Below are positions 11,945-24,801 of a stretch of DNA of 64,000 nt, piece by piece. The stretch comes from Parietaria judaica (lineage: Eukaryota; Streptophyta; Magnoliopsida; Rosales; Urticaceae), in NCBI GenBank assembly GCA_954871525.1, contig OX940861.1, forward strand, positions 40,995,201-41,059,200, written 5' to 3'. Position 1 is the stretch's first letter. Every line of letters begins with the position of its first letter. A program made the translations under genes and the position numbers. Under the pieces are notes generated by a model that had not been told where the DNA came from, did not search any database, and was given only the letters and a program-made list of their open reading frames with translations.

Positions 11945-12903
11945 TAGGGCCGTGCCTGAGATTTTCGGGGCCCTAGGCGAGGAGAATTTTTGGGGCCCCC
12001 TACCGTAATTGCAAATTTTAATTTTGATGCAAAAGTATATACAATTTTATATAATAAATAAATTCTCATTCAAATAAGACGCTTCTAGTATTTTTAGAAG
12101 CAAAAGCACTAATCAACTCTGCAAAATCGAGTTTCTCGACCATGTCTTTTTTGATAGACAATGTAGCTAAAACACTCAACATATCTCGGGACATGGTTGA
12201 TCGAAGATAAGACTTGATCAATTTTAACTCCGAGAAGCTTTTTTCTGCATGTGCAACTATGACTGGTATGGTTAGCATAATTCAATAGGCAATTTTAATT
12301 TCCTGTTGGTTGACACGTTCACACTTAGGATTTCTAATTACTTCAAGAGATCATTTGCCTCAATATCTAAAATTTTATTATTACCTTTGTCAGGTTGGTG
12401 CATAAACTCTTCAAACTATCTCTATTTGCAGCGTTTAATTTCTTCAAATTAGGTAAACGCCCAAATTGTGGAAATATGAAACTTGAGTGAGGACTGTCGT
12501 GTGGAATAGTCAAAGGGAATTTGGGATTACGGGAATTTGGGTTAAGAATTATGTCAAATAATTTTAGGTTCAGAATAGAGAACAAATATTTTTGGGATTA
12601 GGGGAATAAATGCCAGTGAGGAAATTATAGGGTAAAGTGGGAATAAGGGGCCCTAATTAATTTGGGAATTGGAGCCCATATGTTAAAGTTAAATGATTTT
12701 AATTAAAAAAATTAAGGGCACTAAATAATTTGGGAATTACGAACCCACATGTTGAGTGGTTTTGATTATATTTTTCTGGGGCCCCAAAATTTAATTTAAG
12801 CAATCTTGGGGCCCTTAAATTTGATTTTTGGGGGCCCCTAAATGTAAGATTTCTTTTTTTAGTAAAGGCCTGCGCCTACTCCGCCTCCCCTCAGGCACGG
12901 ATG
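11945..12903 (-). mobile_element. Degenerate hAT transposon remnant
   Basis: Inverted termini GGGCCGTGCCTGAG (near 11947) and, at the other end, CTCAGGCACGG (12890-12900) bracket about 0.95 kb that holds a hAT transposase C-terminus on the minus strand. Most of the transposase is missing. An exact 8-bp target duplication is not clear. Confidence 0.6.
12066..12278 (-). pseudogene. hAT transposase C-terminal dimerisation domain fragment
   Basis: The 70-residue reading frame contains LTIPVIVAHAEKSFSELKLI, SYLRSTMSRDMLS and LATLSIKKDM. These are the diagnostic blocks of the hAT dimerisation domain (TTF/ZMYM1-like transposases). The N-terminal zinc finger and the catalytic DDE core are absent, so it is a dead fragment. 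Confidence 0.8.
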
Positions 12904-12959
12904 TGGCATATGTCCAACAGTGACTTCCTTTAGTCAATTAACGGAAGGAACATAAACGC

Positions 12960-13054
12960 GTAACGGAATGAATATTGAGTACATTAGCCCGCAAAAAAAA
13001 GAAAGGTACATTATTAAAAAATAAACTTTAAATACTTTAACCGGAGTTTACCCT
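12960..13054 (-). mobile_element. Terminal fragment of a Mutator-like element of the 7.4-kb family
   Basis: Read on the minus strand it begins GGGTAAACTCCGGTTAAAGT and continues with taatgtacc-type motifs, matching the termini of the element at 7450-8841. The partner end is not found; the nearby hAT remnant may have inserted into this element. Confidence 0.45.
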
Positions 13055-13432
13055 AAATAAATCAAATGTCATTTTAGAGCCTTCCCTGAATAGATCAATC
13101 TTCGTCACTTTTTGAATATTTAACGCAGAATAATAAATGAGAAAACGAGAAAATTAAATAATGAAAATATTGAATAACTAAATAAAATTTATATTAACAG
13201 TAACTTATATATTTCAGTAAAATAATAAATTGAAAGCCCCGGTGAGAGTACAAGCTAATATATTTAACATTACTTATAACACTCATTATGTATGCATAAA
13301 TCTAGTACATTGCATAACCAATCGACGAACCACCTGCCTTTGTTACATTAAGAAAAATAAAAGGAAAATCACAAGCACTTATTATTCAAGCTCCAATTTA
13401 TTTTTTTCGTTCATTTTAACATATCACGCATA

Positions 13433-13436
<4 letters not shown>

Positions 13437-13465
<29 letters not shown>
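13437..13465. repeat. (AT)n microsatellite just downstream of the cyclase
   Basis: An uninterrupted AT dinucleotide run lies about 30-60 bases past the OSC stop codon (13495). It may lie in the 3' untranslated region. Confidence 0.8.
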
Positions 13466-13469
<4 letters not shown>

Positions 13470-13841
13470 TATCACGTGCTTCATCAAGTTGAGCTTAGGA
13501 GACGATTTTGGAAGGGAGAGAAATCAAAGTACGATACTCAGAGAGAGCCCAAATCGGAAACACATTTCTATATGCTGCGTAGTGCAACATACAGTTCCTC
13601 ATGTAAACGCCCATAAGCTCCTGTAATTACATAATACGTACATAAGTAATATATTATTAAATACAAAATGAGTTAATACTGGTATAAGTACCTATATTTG
13701 ACATAAAACTTTTTTTTTTTTTTTATCAATGTCCATAATTTTACCTCTCTCCAAAATTCCGTTCAATCGATTTATAAACATAATTTTGGATGTGTTTAAA
13801 TCTCAGACACGTGTCTGCTTCAATAAATCCTTAAAAATTTA

Positions 13842-13937
<96 letters not shown>

Positions 13938-14211
13938 CTAATATGAATTTAAAGAAACAGAAATGAAAATAAAACTATGAGGGTTAAAAAAATAAATAAA
14001 AATAACACATAAATAATTGCATAAAAATGAGAAGTCTAAGTGCGAACCTGTCGAGCACGAATCAAAGCCATTAATGCTAAGGCAGTCTGCGCCAAATTAG
14101 AGTGGTCCCCTTCGAAAGGTGTATACACCTGAAAAAAGCAAAAGCCTAATAAATTATCTTCTTATGTACTTAACTTTATTCATTAATATTAGGTTATAGT
14201 TACATAGTTAT

Positions 14212-14243
<32 letters not shown>

Positions 14244-14257
14244 AACATTGTACGTGC

Positions 14258-14579
14258 CTTGTTAGTGCAAGAGCGATAGCTCTCAGCCCACCCGCCATCT
14301 TCCCTCTGCGTCCGGAGCAGAAAGTCAACTCCTCGGCGTACAGCGTCGCTGTTGTGACAGTCCCGTCCGACAGCGACCAACCCTTTGATGGCAAAGAATG
14401 TGCCGTAGATAAAGCAAATTCCCCAATTGCCGTACCAGGAACCGTCCCGAGTCTGTATATTTTCGATGTACTTCACAGCAGCGACGATGAAGTCGTCGAT
14501 CTCGTCGCTTCTGTGGCTCGGATGCAGCTTCCGAAAGAGACTTAATGCCTGAACGGAAGAAGATGTGCACTCGATGTAC
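14258..14579 (-). other. OSC exon 10, followed by a GC donor
   Basis: Ends RSCTNK at AAG followed by GCACGT. The downstream exon VYTPFEGDHSN joins in frame only if the GC at 14257-14256 is the donor. A GT four bases further on would shift frame. Confidence 0.8.
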
Positions 14580-15208
14580 CTATGTTTAATGCATGTGAGT
14601 TTTCTTTCGATTGAAAAAAAAAAAAAAGTTTGGTTAGTTTATTCAAACTTACTCATATTCAATCACAAGATCCTCAAGAAACTCCACAGGATTGAGCCAC
14701 TAAAGAGGACAAAAAGAGCAAATATGAAAAAATGTGAATGCTTGTAATAATTAATTGTTGAAAAATAAAAACGCGAAGGTTTCATGTTTTACCTCTAACC
14801 ATTTTGGTGCTCCTGTTGGCTCCCAAGCGGAAGAACCCCCATTTGCATTCTGTTTTTTTTTTTTTTTTTGGGTTATCGATAATAGCGATATAAGTACCTA
14901 AAGCTATTGGCAATAATTCGATATATATATAAATTATTAATATACACCCAAAGGTGTGCAATTAAGTTCTGGATTGGTTCCGTCCCAATAATGTGCATGA
15001 GAATGACGAATTTTAAAGATAACATGACCATTGGGACAGAACAAATAATAAGCATATCTTGTATTATTCGCATATTAATTTTTCTCATTTTTTTTATTTT
15101 TTTTGAAAGAATTTTTCCCAATTGAAAACTGGAGAATGTACTACTTTATTTGGAACAATTTAAAATAATTATCTCGTTATTCTCTCAAAAATTAAGAGTG
15201 AAATGAAG

Positions 15209-15802
15209 TAGGGGTGAACAAAAGAAACCGTAAACCGAATTTTTAACCGAAAACCGATCAAACCGATACCGATTAAACCGCAACCGCTATTAAAGCGGTT
15301 AAAACTGAATATACCAAGAAAAAAACCGAATACCGAATTAGGTTAAAACGGGGTTTTTGGTTTTAATGTTAAAACCGCAACCGCTTACCCGGTTTTACCG
15401 CTTTAACTAAATCTAATATTATATTTATTATATTTTATTTACCATACCTATCAACACGTCAAAAAGATTTTTCTTATCTAATCTCTCGGTGTAATACTGT
15501 GTAATATTAGTATTTAGTAATCCGTTTATGTATAATAATTTATAATATTAACATTTAGTAGTATGTTTACGTGTAATATTAGTAGTCAGTTTATGGAGAT
15601 GTGTATATTAATTTAAAAGCGGTCAATGTGGGCAAAAAACCGATAATACCGCAACCGAACACCGAATACCGATTATACTAAAAAAATGCGGTTTTCATCT
15701 TTAAAAACAAGGTATTCGGTTATCATTTCTAAAATACCGAAATGCGGTATTCGGTCTATTATTTGTCCAAAACCGTACCGAATCCCCGCTTGTTCACCCT
15801 TA
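15209..15802. mobile_element. hAT-type MITE in OSC intron 7
   Basis: The termini are TAGGGGTGAACA and, inverted, TAAGGGTGAACA. Both sides carry the 8-bp duplication AAATGAAG (15201-15208 and 15803-15810), the hAT signature. The body is rich in aaccgaataccg and gcggtt motifs in both orientations. It begins 21 bases into the intron from the exon 7 donor, leaving the splice site intact. There is no coding capacity. Confidence 0.85.
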
Positions 15803-16101
15803 AAATGAAGTACTGTACTTTACCTGTAGAGAAAGTATTAAGTTGACCGAGTCATACATGTGCTCCACTTCCATTGGCTCCCCCACAAGGTCCGGTGATA
15901 TCATTGACAACAATAGACAGCACTGTGAAGACACGGCAAATACTTAAAACATTTATTTTCGATCTGACTTAAATAATTTATTAACTAACAGTGCTATATA
16001 ATACGTTTTAAATAAATGCAAATCAAATAAGATTATGTTTGATCATAATTCATAATTTCATATCGTGAAATATTAAGATTTATTATAGGTTATCGATTTA
16101 C

Positions 16102-16341
16102 CTTTAAACCCTCGGCAGTGCAATCCGAAACTTGCCATCCGTGGTCTCTATCGGACAGAGTCCACCCTCCTTTGGAAATGTGTCGAAAGTGGTTCAAGTG
16201 GTCGGGGAGATCTTCCCTCACTTGAGAGCGCTTGAGAAACTCATGGGCTTTCTTTAGCGTGGGGGCGATTTCGTCATTGACATCGCCAGCTACTATGGCT
16301 TGAACAGTCAAACTACAGTCCCATGATTGGCTGCCAAAACT
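16102..16341 (-). other. OSC exon 6, contains the catalytic DCTAE motif
   Basis: 80 codons, SFGSQSWD to [11 protein letters not shown]. The acid Asp of DCTAE is present, so the active site is not degraded. Confidence 0.93.
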
Positions 16342-16761
16342 CTGCACATACATTCATTCGATGTCACCATTATATGTGTTAATTATCACCCTTCAAGATA
16401 TGATTGTAAACAAACAAGAACGGCCCAGAAAACCGAGAAATTAGTCTTTTTTTTGTCCCCAATCTAAAAATTGGGAGTTTCTTTTATCTTAATTCTAAAA
16501 AAATTCGGTTTCGATTCTGGTTCTAAACGACATATACTAAAAATGGTTGACAAAAAACGGCATGTAGTTTTTATTAATGTATATATTAATATATATATAT
16601 ATGTATAGCGTAGATTAGTCTTTTTACTTATTTTGTCTATTGTTATATACTCTACAACATTGACTAATGAAGTCATTCTTTTCCCTTTGCAAACCCTAGT
16701 TCTCTCTCTTCTCGCCATTTTCCCTCTCTTCCAAATTTGTTCTTCTTTCTTAAAGTTAACA

Positions 16762-19700
16762 TGGTATCAAAGCGGGTTATTGATGTTTGAAGCTCGTTTG
16801 GAGATTGGCACAAACATGAAGAAGTTTTGAAGAACCCACACAAATTTGCACATCCCCTTTGGAGGTTCAGAAAAGTTGCATTAATCGCCACAATATTTTC
16901 GGAGCATGTTCGTGACTTGTGGAGGTAACTTTTGAACGGTGGAGATTGGTTGCTGATCATTCTTGTGTTTCCTATTGCTGATTGTTTCTGCTTAGCATTT
17001 TTCGTCTTCGTTCGCCTCTTGTTTGCAACATTCTTTGATTTGGGTATTGGTTTCCTCTGTTGGGGCTATTTCGTTGTTGTCTGGGTCTGATTGTGAAGTT
17101 TGAAAGTACCCTTGAGATCGTTGTGATTGTTTGGGAAGTTGCTGAAGTTTTTGCTGCAAAGTACAAAATGCTACAACACTGAACCTGTTTGTTGCTGTTT
17201 GGCTTTGCTTATTTTTTGGAAGTTGTTCATTTCTCAAAGTTTTGATTGTGTGCAATGGATGGTGCAAATGATGACTCTCTTCAGTCCATCAATGTGCAAT
17301 TGAATGGGCAAAATTATTCGTATTGGAGTTATGTTATGAAGAACTTTTTGAAAGGAAAACGATTGTGGGGATATGTCTCTGGAAGTATTACCAAGCCAAT
17401 TAAAGATAAAGCTGAAGACTTTGCCGAACAGATGGATATTTGGGAAGCCTCGAATTAAAAAATTATCACTTGGGTCAACAATTCTGTTCAACAATATATA
17501 AGTATCGAATTAGCAAAATATGAGACGGCTAAAGGTGTTTGGGATCATTTGGAGAGACTGTATACGTAGTCTAACTTTGCAAAGCAATATCAGTTTGAGA
17601 TTCACATCCGGGCTCTACAACAGAGTAACATGAGCATTCAAGAGTTCTATTCGGCTATATCTAACCTTTAGGATCAACTAGCTCTTACCAAATGCGCAGA
17701 ACTACGAGATTTTTCTCCCTATATGGCTCGGCGAGAGGAACAACGCCTAGTCCAGATTCTAATGGCTCTTCGAGACGATTTTGAAGGTCTAAGTGGCACA
17801 ATTTTTTATCGTACCCCTCTTCCATCAGTTGATTCTGTGGTGAATGAGTTGCTAGCTGAAGAGATACGCTTGAAGTCTCGTGTTGACAAAGGAAGTTCAG
17901 AGAAAGGAATTCTACCTTCTCCAAGCCCTACTGTATTTGCAGTTCCTCATAAGTCGTCTCATTACAATCAGCACAAGACTCAAACTAAAGTTGGCTACGA
18001 TTAGTGCAGCTTTTGTAAACAAAAGGGCCATTGGAAATGACAATGTCCAAAGTTGTTGAGTCGAGATCAATCTTCTAATTAGAAATCCAGAAGCCACCAA
18101 CAATCATCCTAATTAATGTCACCAAGCAGTGGAGCTGTCGCTCAACCTACAAATCATGGAAGCACTCAAAGTACCTCAATTGATACACGCGCAGAGCAAC
18201 TTCAACAACTTTTTGCCTCGTAGCCGAAAGCCTTGTCAACCCCCTCATGTATAGGTTTGCAATCTAGTAACACATTAGGTAAATCGCCACCTAGGATTCT
18301 TGATTCTAGAACTACTCACCATATGTCGCCGGATATGGAGTCCTTTGTGTCTGTTAAACCGGCGCCATCTATTTCTATTATGACAGCTGATGGCACTACA
18401 ATGTCATTAGCCGGGGTTGGCTCAATTTCTACTCCTAAAATTGCTCTCTCCGATGTTTACTACATTCCCAAACTTGCTCTAAATCTTGCTTCTGTTGCTC
18501 AATTTTGTGATTTCGATCTTCTTGTTGGCTTCTCAAAATCTTGTTGCATTATACAGGATCCACAAACCGGGAAGCTGATTGGGATAGGTCATAGAAAGGG
18601 GGCTCTACGTTATAAACGAGCTGAAGCTTCCTGATGTAGTTGCTTCCAGTGTGGACTTATCTTCTTTTCGCTTGAGTCCGTCCTCCTCCCATTATGGAAT
18701 TCTCGTCTTGGACACGTATCTGGTTAACGTTTGAAATACTTGGCCTCCACAGGAACATTAGGAACTTTGTAGATTCATGATATTTCAGATTGTTGTGGTT
18801 GCAAACTAGCGAAATTCTCCGCTTTACCTTTCTATAAAAGTGTCACTGTTTCATTAGCACCCTTTGACTTAATTCATTATGATGTTTGGGGACCCTCACC
18901 CGTTCTCACAAAAGGGGGTTCCAGATACTATGTTTCATTCATTTATGATTCCACTCGCTTTTGTTAGGTGTATCTCATGAAACGTCGTTCTGAGTTTATA
19001 GGCATTTATCATATGTTTCGTGCATTTGTGAAAACTCAACATAATGCAGCCATCATATGTTTTCATTATGATTTGGGTGGTGAGTATACCTCAAACAACT
19101 TCTCCCAGTTACTTGCTTCAGATGGTACGTTTCATCAGACGCCATGTACAGATACGCCTGAATAAAATGGTGTTGCTGAAAGGAAACACAGACATATCAT
19201 TGAAACAGCTCGCTCCATCCTTTTATCTGCGCATGTTCCTAGTGAGTTTTGGGGAGAAGCCGTTCTTATTGCAGTGCACTCCATTAATCGAATTCCATCT
19301 TCTGTCACGTCAGGTCTTTCTCACTTCAAAAAACTACATGGTCATGTTCCTGATTACTTTTCATTGAGAGTTTTTGGTTCAACTTGCTTTGTTCTACAAC
19401 CTCATGTTGAACGAAGTAAACTCAGCCCCCGCTCCGCTCTCTGTGTCTTCCTTGGTTATGGTAAAGGTAAAAAAGGATATAGATGTTATTATCCCATCAA
19501 TGATAAACTCTATGTCTCTCGTCACATTGTGTTTCTTGAACATATTCTGTTCTACTCCATTCCCTCAAACACCTCAAACTTGCAAAAATCTGACCTCACT
19601 CGTATCGATCCATTTGACTATGATGACTGCATTCCCTCAAACACCTCAAACTTGCAAAAATCTGACCTCACTCGTATCAAACACATAACATTGCAGATTT

Positions 19701-21430
19701 TGGTCCTCAGCCCGCCAACACTCCTCTTCAGCCTGTCGACGCTCATCCTCAGCTCGTCAATGCTCCCCCTGATCCTGCCACCTCCCAAGAGGTTTCCCCG
19801 ATTGTGGATCATTCCTCTTGCCGCTTTCAAAGAATCTGTAAGTCCACTAAATTGCCTTACCTTGTTCACTCCACTTACTCTGCCTCTTTCTCTTCATTCT
19901 TGGCCTCCATCCACTAGATTTTTGAGCCATCTTCCTATAAAGAGGCCGTTCTTAACCTTTCTTAGCAGCAGGCAATGGCTGAAGAATTATCAGCTTTGTA
20001 CAAGCCAGGTACATGGGAGATTGTTCCACTCCCTGTAAGAAAACGTGCAATCGATTCACGTTGGGTTTACAAAATCAAAACCAAAGTTGATGGGTCCAAT
20101 GAGCGGTACAAATCTCGGTTGGTTGCTAAAGGGTTTTCTTAATAGTATGGTATGGATTATGGGGAAACATTTGCTCCTGTTTCAAATCATGTTACCATTC
20201 GCACCGTCATTGCAGTTGCTTCTGTCAAACAATGGTCTATTTTTCAAATGGATGTGAAAAATGCATTCTTGAATAGGGATCTTCAAGAAGAAGTCTACAT
20301 GGTTCCTCCACCAGGTGTTTCTCATAGTTCCGGTGAGGTTTGCTAATTGAAGAAAGCTTTTTATGGGCTTAAACAAGCTCCTTGAGCTTGGTTCAAAAAG
20401 TTCTCCATTGTGGTTTCCTCTATCGGTTTTCATCCCAGCCCACATGACACAGCTCTCTTTATCAGGTGCAGTCTGTCTGGCCGTATATTACTCTCTTTAT
20501 ATGTTGATAATATAATTATCACCGGGGATGACGTTAACGGGATTGATGAGTTAAAGAAACACCTAACTCGCGAGTTTGAGATGAAAGATTTGGGCTATCT
20601 ACGGTACTTCTTGGGGGATAGAAGTAGCTTATTCATCTCCTGGCTATCTTCTTTCTCAATCTAAGTACGTTGGTGATATTCTCGATCTAGCTCATCTCTC
20701 TGACTCTCGCATGGTTGACACCCCTCTTGAACTTAATGTTCGTCTTTCTTCCACCGGCGGTGTAGCCTTGCCTGATCCTACTTTGTATCTCACTTTTCTT
20801 GGCAGTTTAGTGTATCTCACTATTACCAGACCCGATATTGCTTATGCAGTTCACATTGTCAGTCAGTTTGTTGCATCTCCCACTACAGTTCTTTGTATTC
20901 TTCGGTATCTTCGTGGGACTCAGTTTTAGAGTTTGTTCCTTCCGTCCACCTCTTCCTTAGAGTTGCGGGCATATTCAAATGCAGACTGGGGTGGTGATTG
21001 CTCTGATCGCAAGTCTACCACGGGCTTTTTTATATTCTTGGGTGACTCTCATATCTTGGAAGAGCAAAAAAGCGGACAGTTGTATCGCGCTCCTCTATAG
21101 AAGCAGAATATCGTGCCATGGCCTCTACAACTGCTGAAATCGTGTGGTTACGATGGTTGCTTGCGGAAATGGGTGTTACTCTTCCTAATCCAACACCACC
21201 CATGCATTGTGACAATGCTAGTGCCATTCAAATTACTCGCAACTCTGTATTCCACGAGCGCACAAAGCATATCGAGAATAATTGTCATTTCACTCGTCAC
21301 CATTATCAACAGGGGACCATTACCTTGCCGTTCATCACGTTCATCACTTCTGCCATGAAAATTGTTGACCTCTTTACGAAGACGCATTCAATATCTCGTT
21401 TTCGTTTCTTAGTTAGCAAACTCTCGATGC
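16762..21430 (+). mobile_element. Degenerate Ty1/copia retrotransposon in OSC intron 5
   Basis: The primer binding site TGGTATCAAAGC (16762-16773) follows TTAACA, the probable 3' end of a 5' LTR. Gag, protease, integrase, reverse transcriptase and RNase H regions follow in standard copia order on the plus strand, antisense to the OSC. The LTRs are too eroded for me to delimit; a shared AAAACCGAGAAAT near 16430 and 21455 may mark the outer edges. It is an old, inactive copy. Confidence 0.8.
17255..21428 (+). pseudogene. copia gag-pol remnant (intron 5 element)
   Basis: Gag starts at 17255 with MDGANDDSLQSINVQLNG and carries NYSYWSYVMKNFLKGKRLWG. A knuckle-like C-x2-C segment lies near 18000. 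The protease region is DSRTTHHMSPD, the integrase ERKHRHIIETARS, the reverse transcriptase FQMDVKNAFLN and [13 protein letters not shown], and RNase H is followed by DLFTK. At least eight in-frame stops and several frameshifts are visible. A 72-bp stretch is duplicated near 19558-19680. Confidence 0.85.
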
Positions 21431-21560
21431 TTTCACACCAATGCTTTCACAAAAAACCGAGAAATACTTTTTGGTCCTTTTTGTTTTCTTTAACCAGTCC
21501 CAAAACGGAAGCGGATACAAAAATTTTCAACCCTAATAAATAGTGATCATGATAACGTAC

Positions 21561-22030
21561 TTGAATAGTGAGACCATCTTCTGCGACCCATAAGTAGTCC
21601 ACGACTCTTGCTACATGCTTCTTGAAAGCCTCGCTGTTGGGATCATCGGCCCAACATGCGAGCATCATCAACGGCTTCTCAACGCAGCCAATAGTGATGT
21701 ATCTACTGTGCTCGTCTTCATAATGAATGTGCTCTATCGCTCTCTGGATTGCTTTTTCTCTAATTTTGCTCAACGGCCAAATGTTTGTAAGAGGTTCGGC
21801 AATGTAAAACACGCCATCCCACAACAACCTTTGTAGTCGTCCGTGGGGATAATAGTTATCTGGCTTGGCACACACGTGGCGCATTTTACTCCACTTGATC
21901 TGAAAGTAGGGCTCGTTGTAGATCTCTTCTCTCAGTTGTTTTATCAAAGATGTGATTGGACCCACAAACTTTCTCCCGTACAGATATGACATAGGCATGA
22001 ATGTCAATCGGCAATAGCAAAACATCCTTG
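21561..22030 (-). other. OSC exon 5, contains MFCYCR
   Basis: The largest exon (470 bp). It opens SRMFCYCR. The second motif residue is Phe, where beta-amyrin synthases usually have Trp and lupeol synthases Leu. The exon continues with the conserved SYLYGRKFVGPIT, HIHYEDEHSRYITIGCVEKP and DYLWVAEDG blocks. Confidence 0.9.
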
Positions 22031-22132
22031 CTGAAAATAGCGGTCATAGTGCAAATAAATAATGCATACATTATATATTTGTATAGATATAAATATATTC
22101 ATATGAACATAAATTCAAATATTTTTGTAACA

Positions 22133-22480
22133 TCTGAATAATTATTCCCCAAACTGTATTTTATTTAATTTTAGACAAAATTACCCTTTTTCTCTACCTG
22201 AGTTGAGAAAGTTTCATTTTAGACATGTTTTGGCACAAAGTTGAACAGTTTTATGAGTAAAGTTTGACAGTTTCTGATATTTAAAAAAAATTAAAGTGCA
22301 AAATAAAATAGTATGTAATAATTTGGCGATATTACAAATGAGTTGCACCATATTGTCTTAACTTTGACTTTTTTCGGGTATGAGTTGACATTTCTTGGCA
22401 CAAAATTTCACAGTTTTATGAGTAGAATTTGACGGTCTGTCAACCGGAATAGAAAAAAATTTGAGGAATAATTATTCAGA
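22133..22480. mobile_element. Small inverted-repeat element (MITE) in OSC intron 4
   Basis: The ends are TCTGAATAATTATTCC and its exact complement GGAATAATTATTCAGA. Inside, a 40-bp motif (ggcacaaagttgaacagttttatgagta and a diverged copy) occurs twice. A target duplication is not evident, so the superfamily is unassigned. Confidence 0.55.
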
Positions 22481-23030
22481 TTTAGTAAAAACGGGAATAC
22501 AAAATGTTGAACTTGTGTCTTGGGGAATATTTTCCCAAGTTTCCCTATGTGCATGTGTATATATTTATAAAGAAACTTACATGGATGAAGCGGAACAACC
22601 GAAGGGTAAAACCAAAACTCTGGCGGCATAGGGTTGCAACCATCCCACTCGTACACACCAAGAATCTGCAACCAATAGTAAGTGATTGATCAAATCATAT
22701 ATATATATATATTTATGAAGAGTAGAAGAATTAAGCGTACGGCCATCCATGTCTTCCCCCATGATCCGGAGCCCATAGCTCCACTGTGATCGAGGATCCA
22801 GTGACGAGCTCTAGCGCATGCATTATCGATCCCTCCCTCGGGGCCTTCACCGAGGATGCGCATTGCTAGGTAGTTCATGACAGTGCACATCATGATGCTC
22901 GGCCCTTCGATGTGCAGGCCCCACCCTCCGTCGTCATTTTGATGGCAATACATATACCGTAACATCTCTCTCTTGTGATGCTCGTTCAACACCGTGTCCA
23001 GCGTCCCGGATATGTACATGCAAAATACCT

Positions 23031-24228
23031 AATTTCATGCATGTCCACAAGTTATTGTCCTACCATCGACCGAATGTTTTTTATTTATTTTTTATTTTCT
23101 TTTTAACATGACTAGGTTAAAACTTAAATTCACTACGTTTTAACTTTGTTTCCGAATGTCCAATAAGAATGAAATGCTACACGAAAAGAAAGAAAAGGAA
23201 TTTTTTTTTTTCCAAATGTGAGCCGAGTAAAAAAATAATAATTTAGCGGCATATTTCTTTTAAACAAAAATCTAGACATGAAGCTCAGCGTTTGAACTCC
23301 AAATAAATCTATGACGTCTATTTCGTAATTTGAACGGGGTACTAATTTAAAAAAAAATCATCATTTAAATTTTTTTATTTAAAAGATTAGTTCAATATAT
23401 GGATACGTATGGTAGGGAGTATAGCATATTGCATAGTTATCCTTTCAGTAAATATTACTGATACTCTCTACTGACTTATCACTTCGTATCAGTTCATCCC
23501 TTGAACTCTAATTTGTATCAGTTTTCTCGTTGAATTGTCATTTTGTACACAATACCTCCAAACCTTATTCTATATCGTTCCCCTTCCTAAACTTATTATT
23601 TTATATCATATTACCCTTTGACCTTTATTATTTTGAGATACTAAGATAGATTTATTAGAAAAATATTCATTATTCCAAAATGAGGAAAGGCCAAATTATT
23701 TTTTATATTTGGACGGATCGGTACAAAAAGATTAAAGAGGGTATACTATAATAGCTTCAAATTTCCAGAGATAAAATTGATACATAATTACATATTTAGG
23801 AGAAACCTGATATAGACCAATTACGAAAACCTGATATTTAAGTTGTTGAAAACTTATAGTTTTGAAATCTCTATATTTTGATTGATTAAATTTTCTATTA
23901 ATCATTACATTTTTTTAAAGAATTATTGGGATAATATTTATTTTTATCATCATGCCATAAAAAAACATGTTTAAAACCTAAAATTTATCGATTTGTAAAA
24001 AAAAAAAAAAAAAAAACCCTCATGGCATGACTTGTTTAAAAATTGAAAAAACTAAATTTTAAGTATTAATAGCTACGAAAGTCGATACGAATACCCAGTT
24101 ATTCACTTCAGCTTCACGCTTGTACGTTTTATGTTACAAGGTTCAATTTTCATCGCTAAACCATTTCCATGTTAAAATTACATTATCTTCTTAAACAAAA
24201 ACGGTATTTTACTGAATAACCTTAATTA
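23031..24228. other. OSC intron 2, distal part, no feature seen
   Basis: AT-rich intron sequence with a long A run near 24000. No coding or terminal-repeat structure recognised. Confidence 0.5.
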
Positions 24229-24233
24229 GTTTC

Positions 24234-24687
24234 TGTGAACATTAACTTGACTTGGCCCTCAAGTTAGCATGTGTAGCAAGCTTGTTTAATAAATTTTATT
24301 ATTTATTAGTTGCCTTTACTTGAACTTGATCACAAGTAGCTGAGTTCATAGGCTTTGTTTATTTGTATAAATAGCTATGCTTGCTCATGTATTTTCACAA
24401 CTCCAACTCCTATTTTGCATTCGACTACTTCTACAGCAATAAAGAGAAAATCATTTCTTCCTTCTGCCTTATTTCCTTTAATCTCTACACATCACTATAT
24501 AATATATATATATATATATATATAAATATACACAAACACATACAGAGTATACGTGAGGATTAATAGTGAGTGTGGGTGTTTTGAGTGTGGTGACTAACAA
24601 ACCCTATTGTCGTTTGTCATTTGTGCGCGGCGTTTCAATTCGGCTAGGCGTGTTTCGGTAAAGCTATCCAGAAAGTGGGAACTAACA
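24234..24687 (+). repeat. 5' LTR of the intron 2 copia element
   Basis: 454 bp, TG...CA ends, with a TATA-like tataaatagc near 24366 and an (AT)n tract near 24500. Confidence 0.9.
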
Positions 24688-24801
24688 TTTGGCATCAGAG
24701 CGAGGTCTCTTGAAATTCTTAGTATGCTCTGTCGTTGCGGTTCTGACTGATCTTCCACATCAGAAACGATTTCTTAAGATTTTACTGTGTGAGCTTTCTT
24801 T

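Noticed and set aside
12960..13054. A complete Mutator-like element around the hAT remnant
   Set aside because: Only one GGGTAAACT terminus is visible; I could not find a matching 5' end or 9-bp duplication.
14243..14258. GT donor (GTACAA) four bases after AAG for cyclase intron 10
   Set aside because: It would shift the frame relative to the next exon (VYTPFEGDHSN); the GC donor keeps frame and matches the family intron position.
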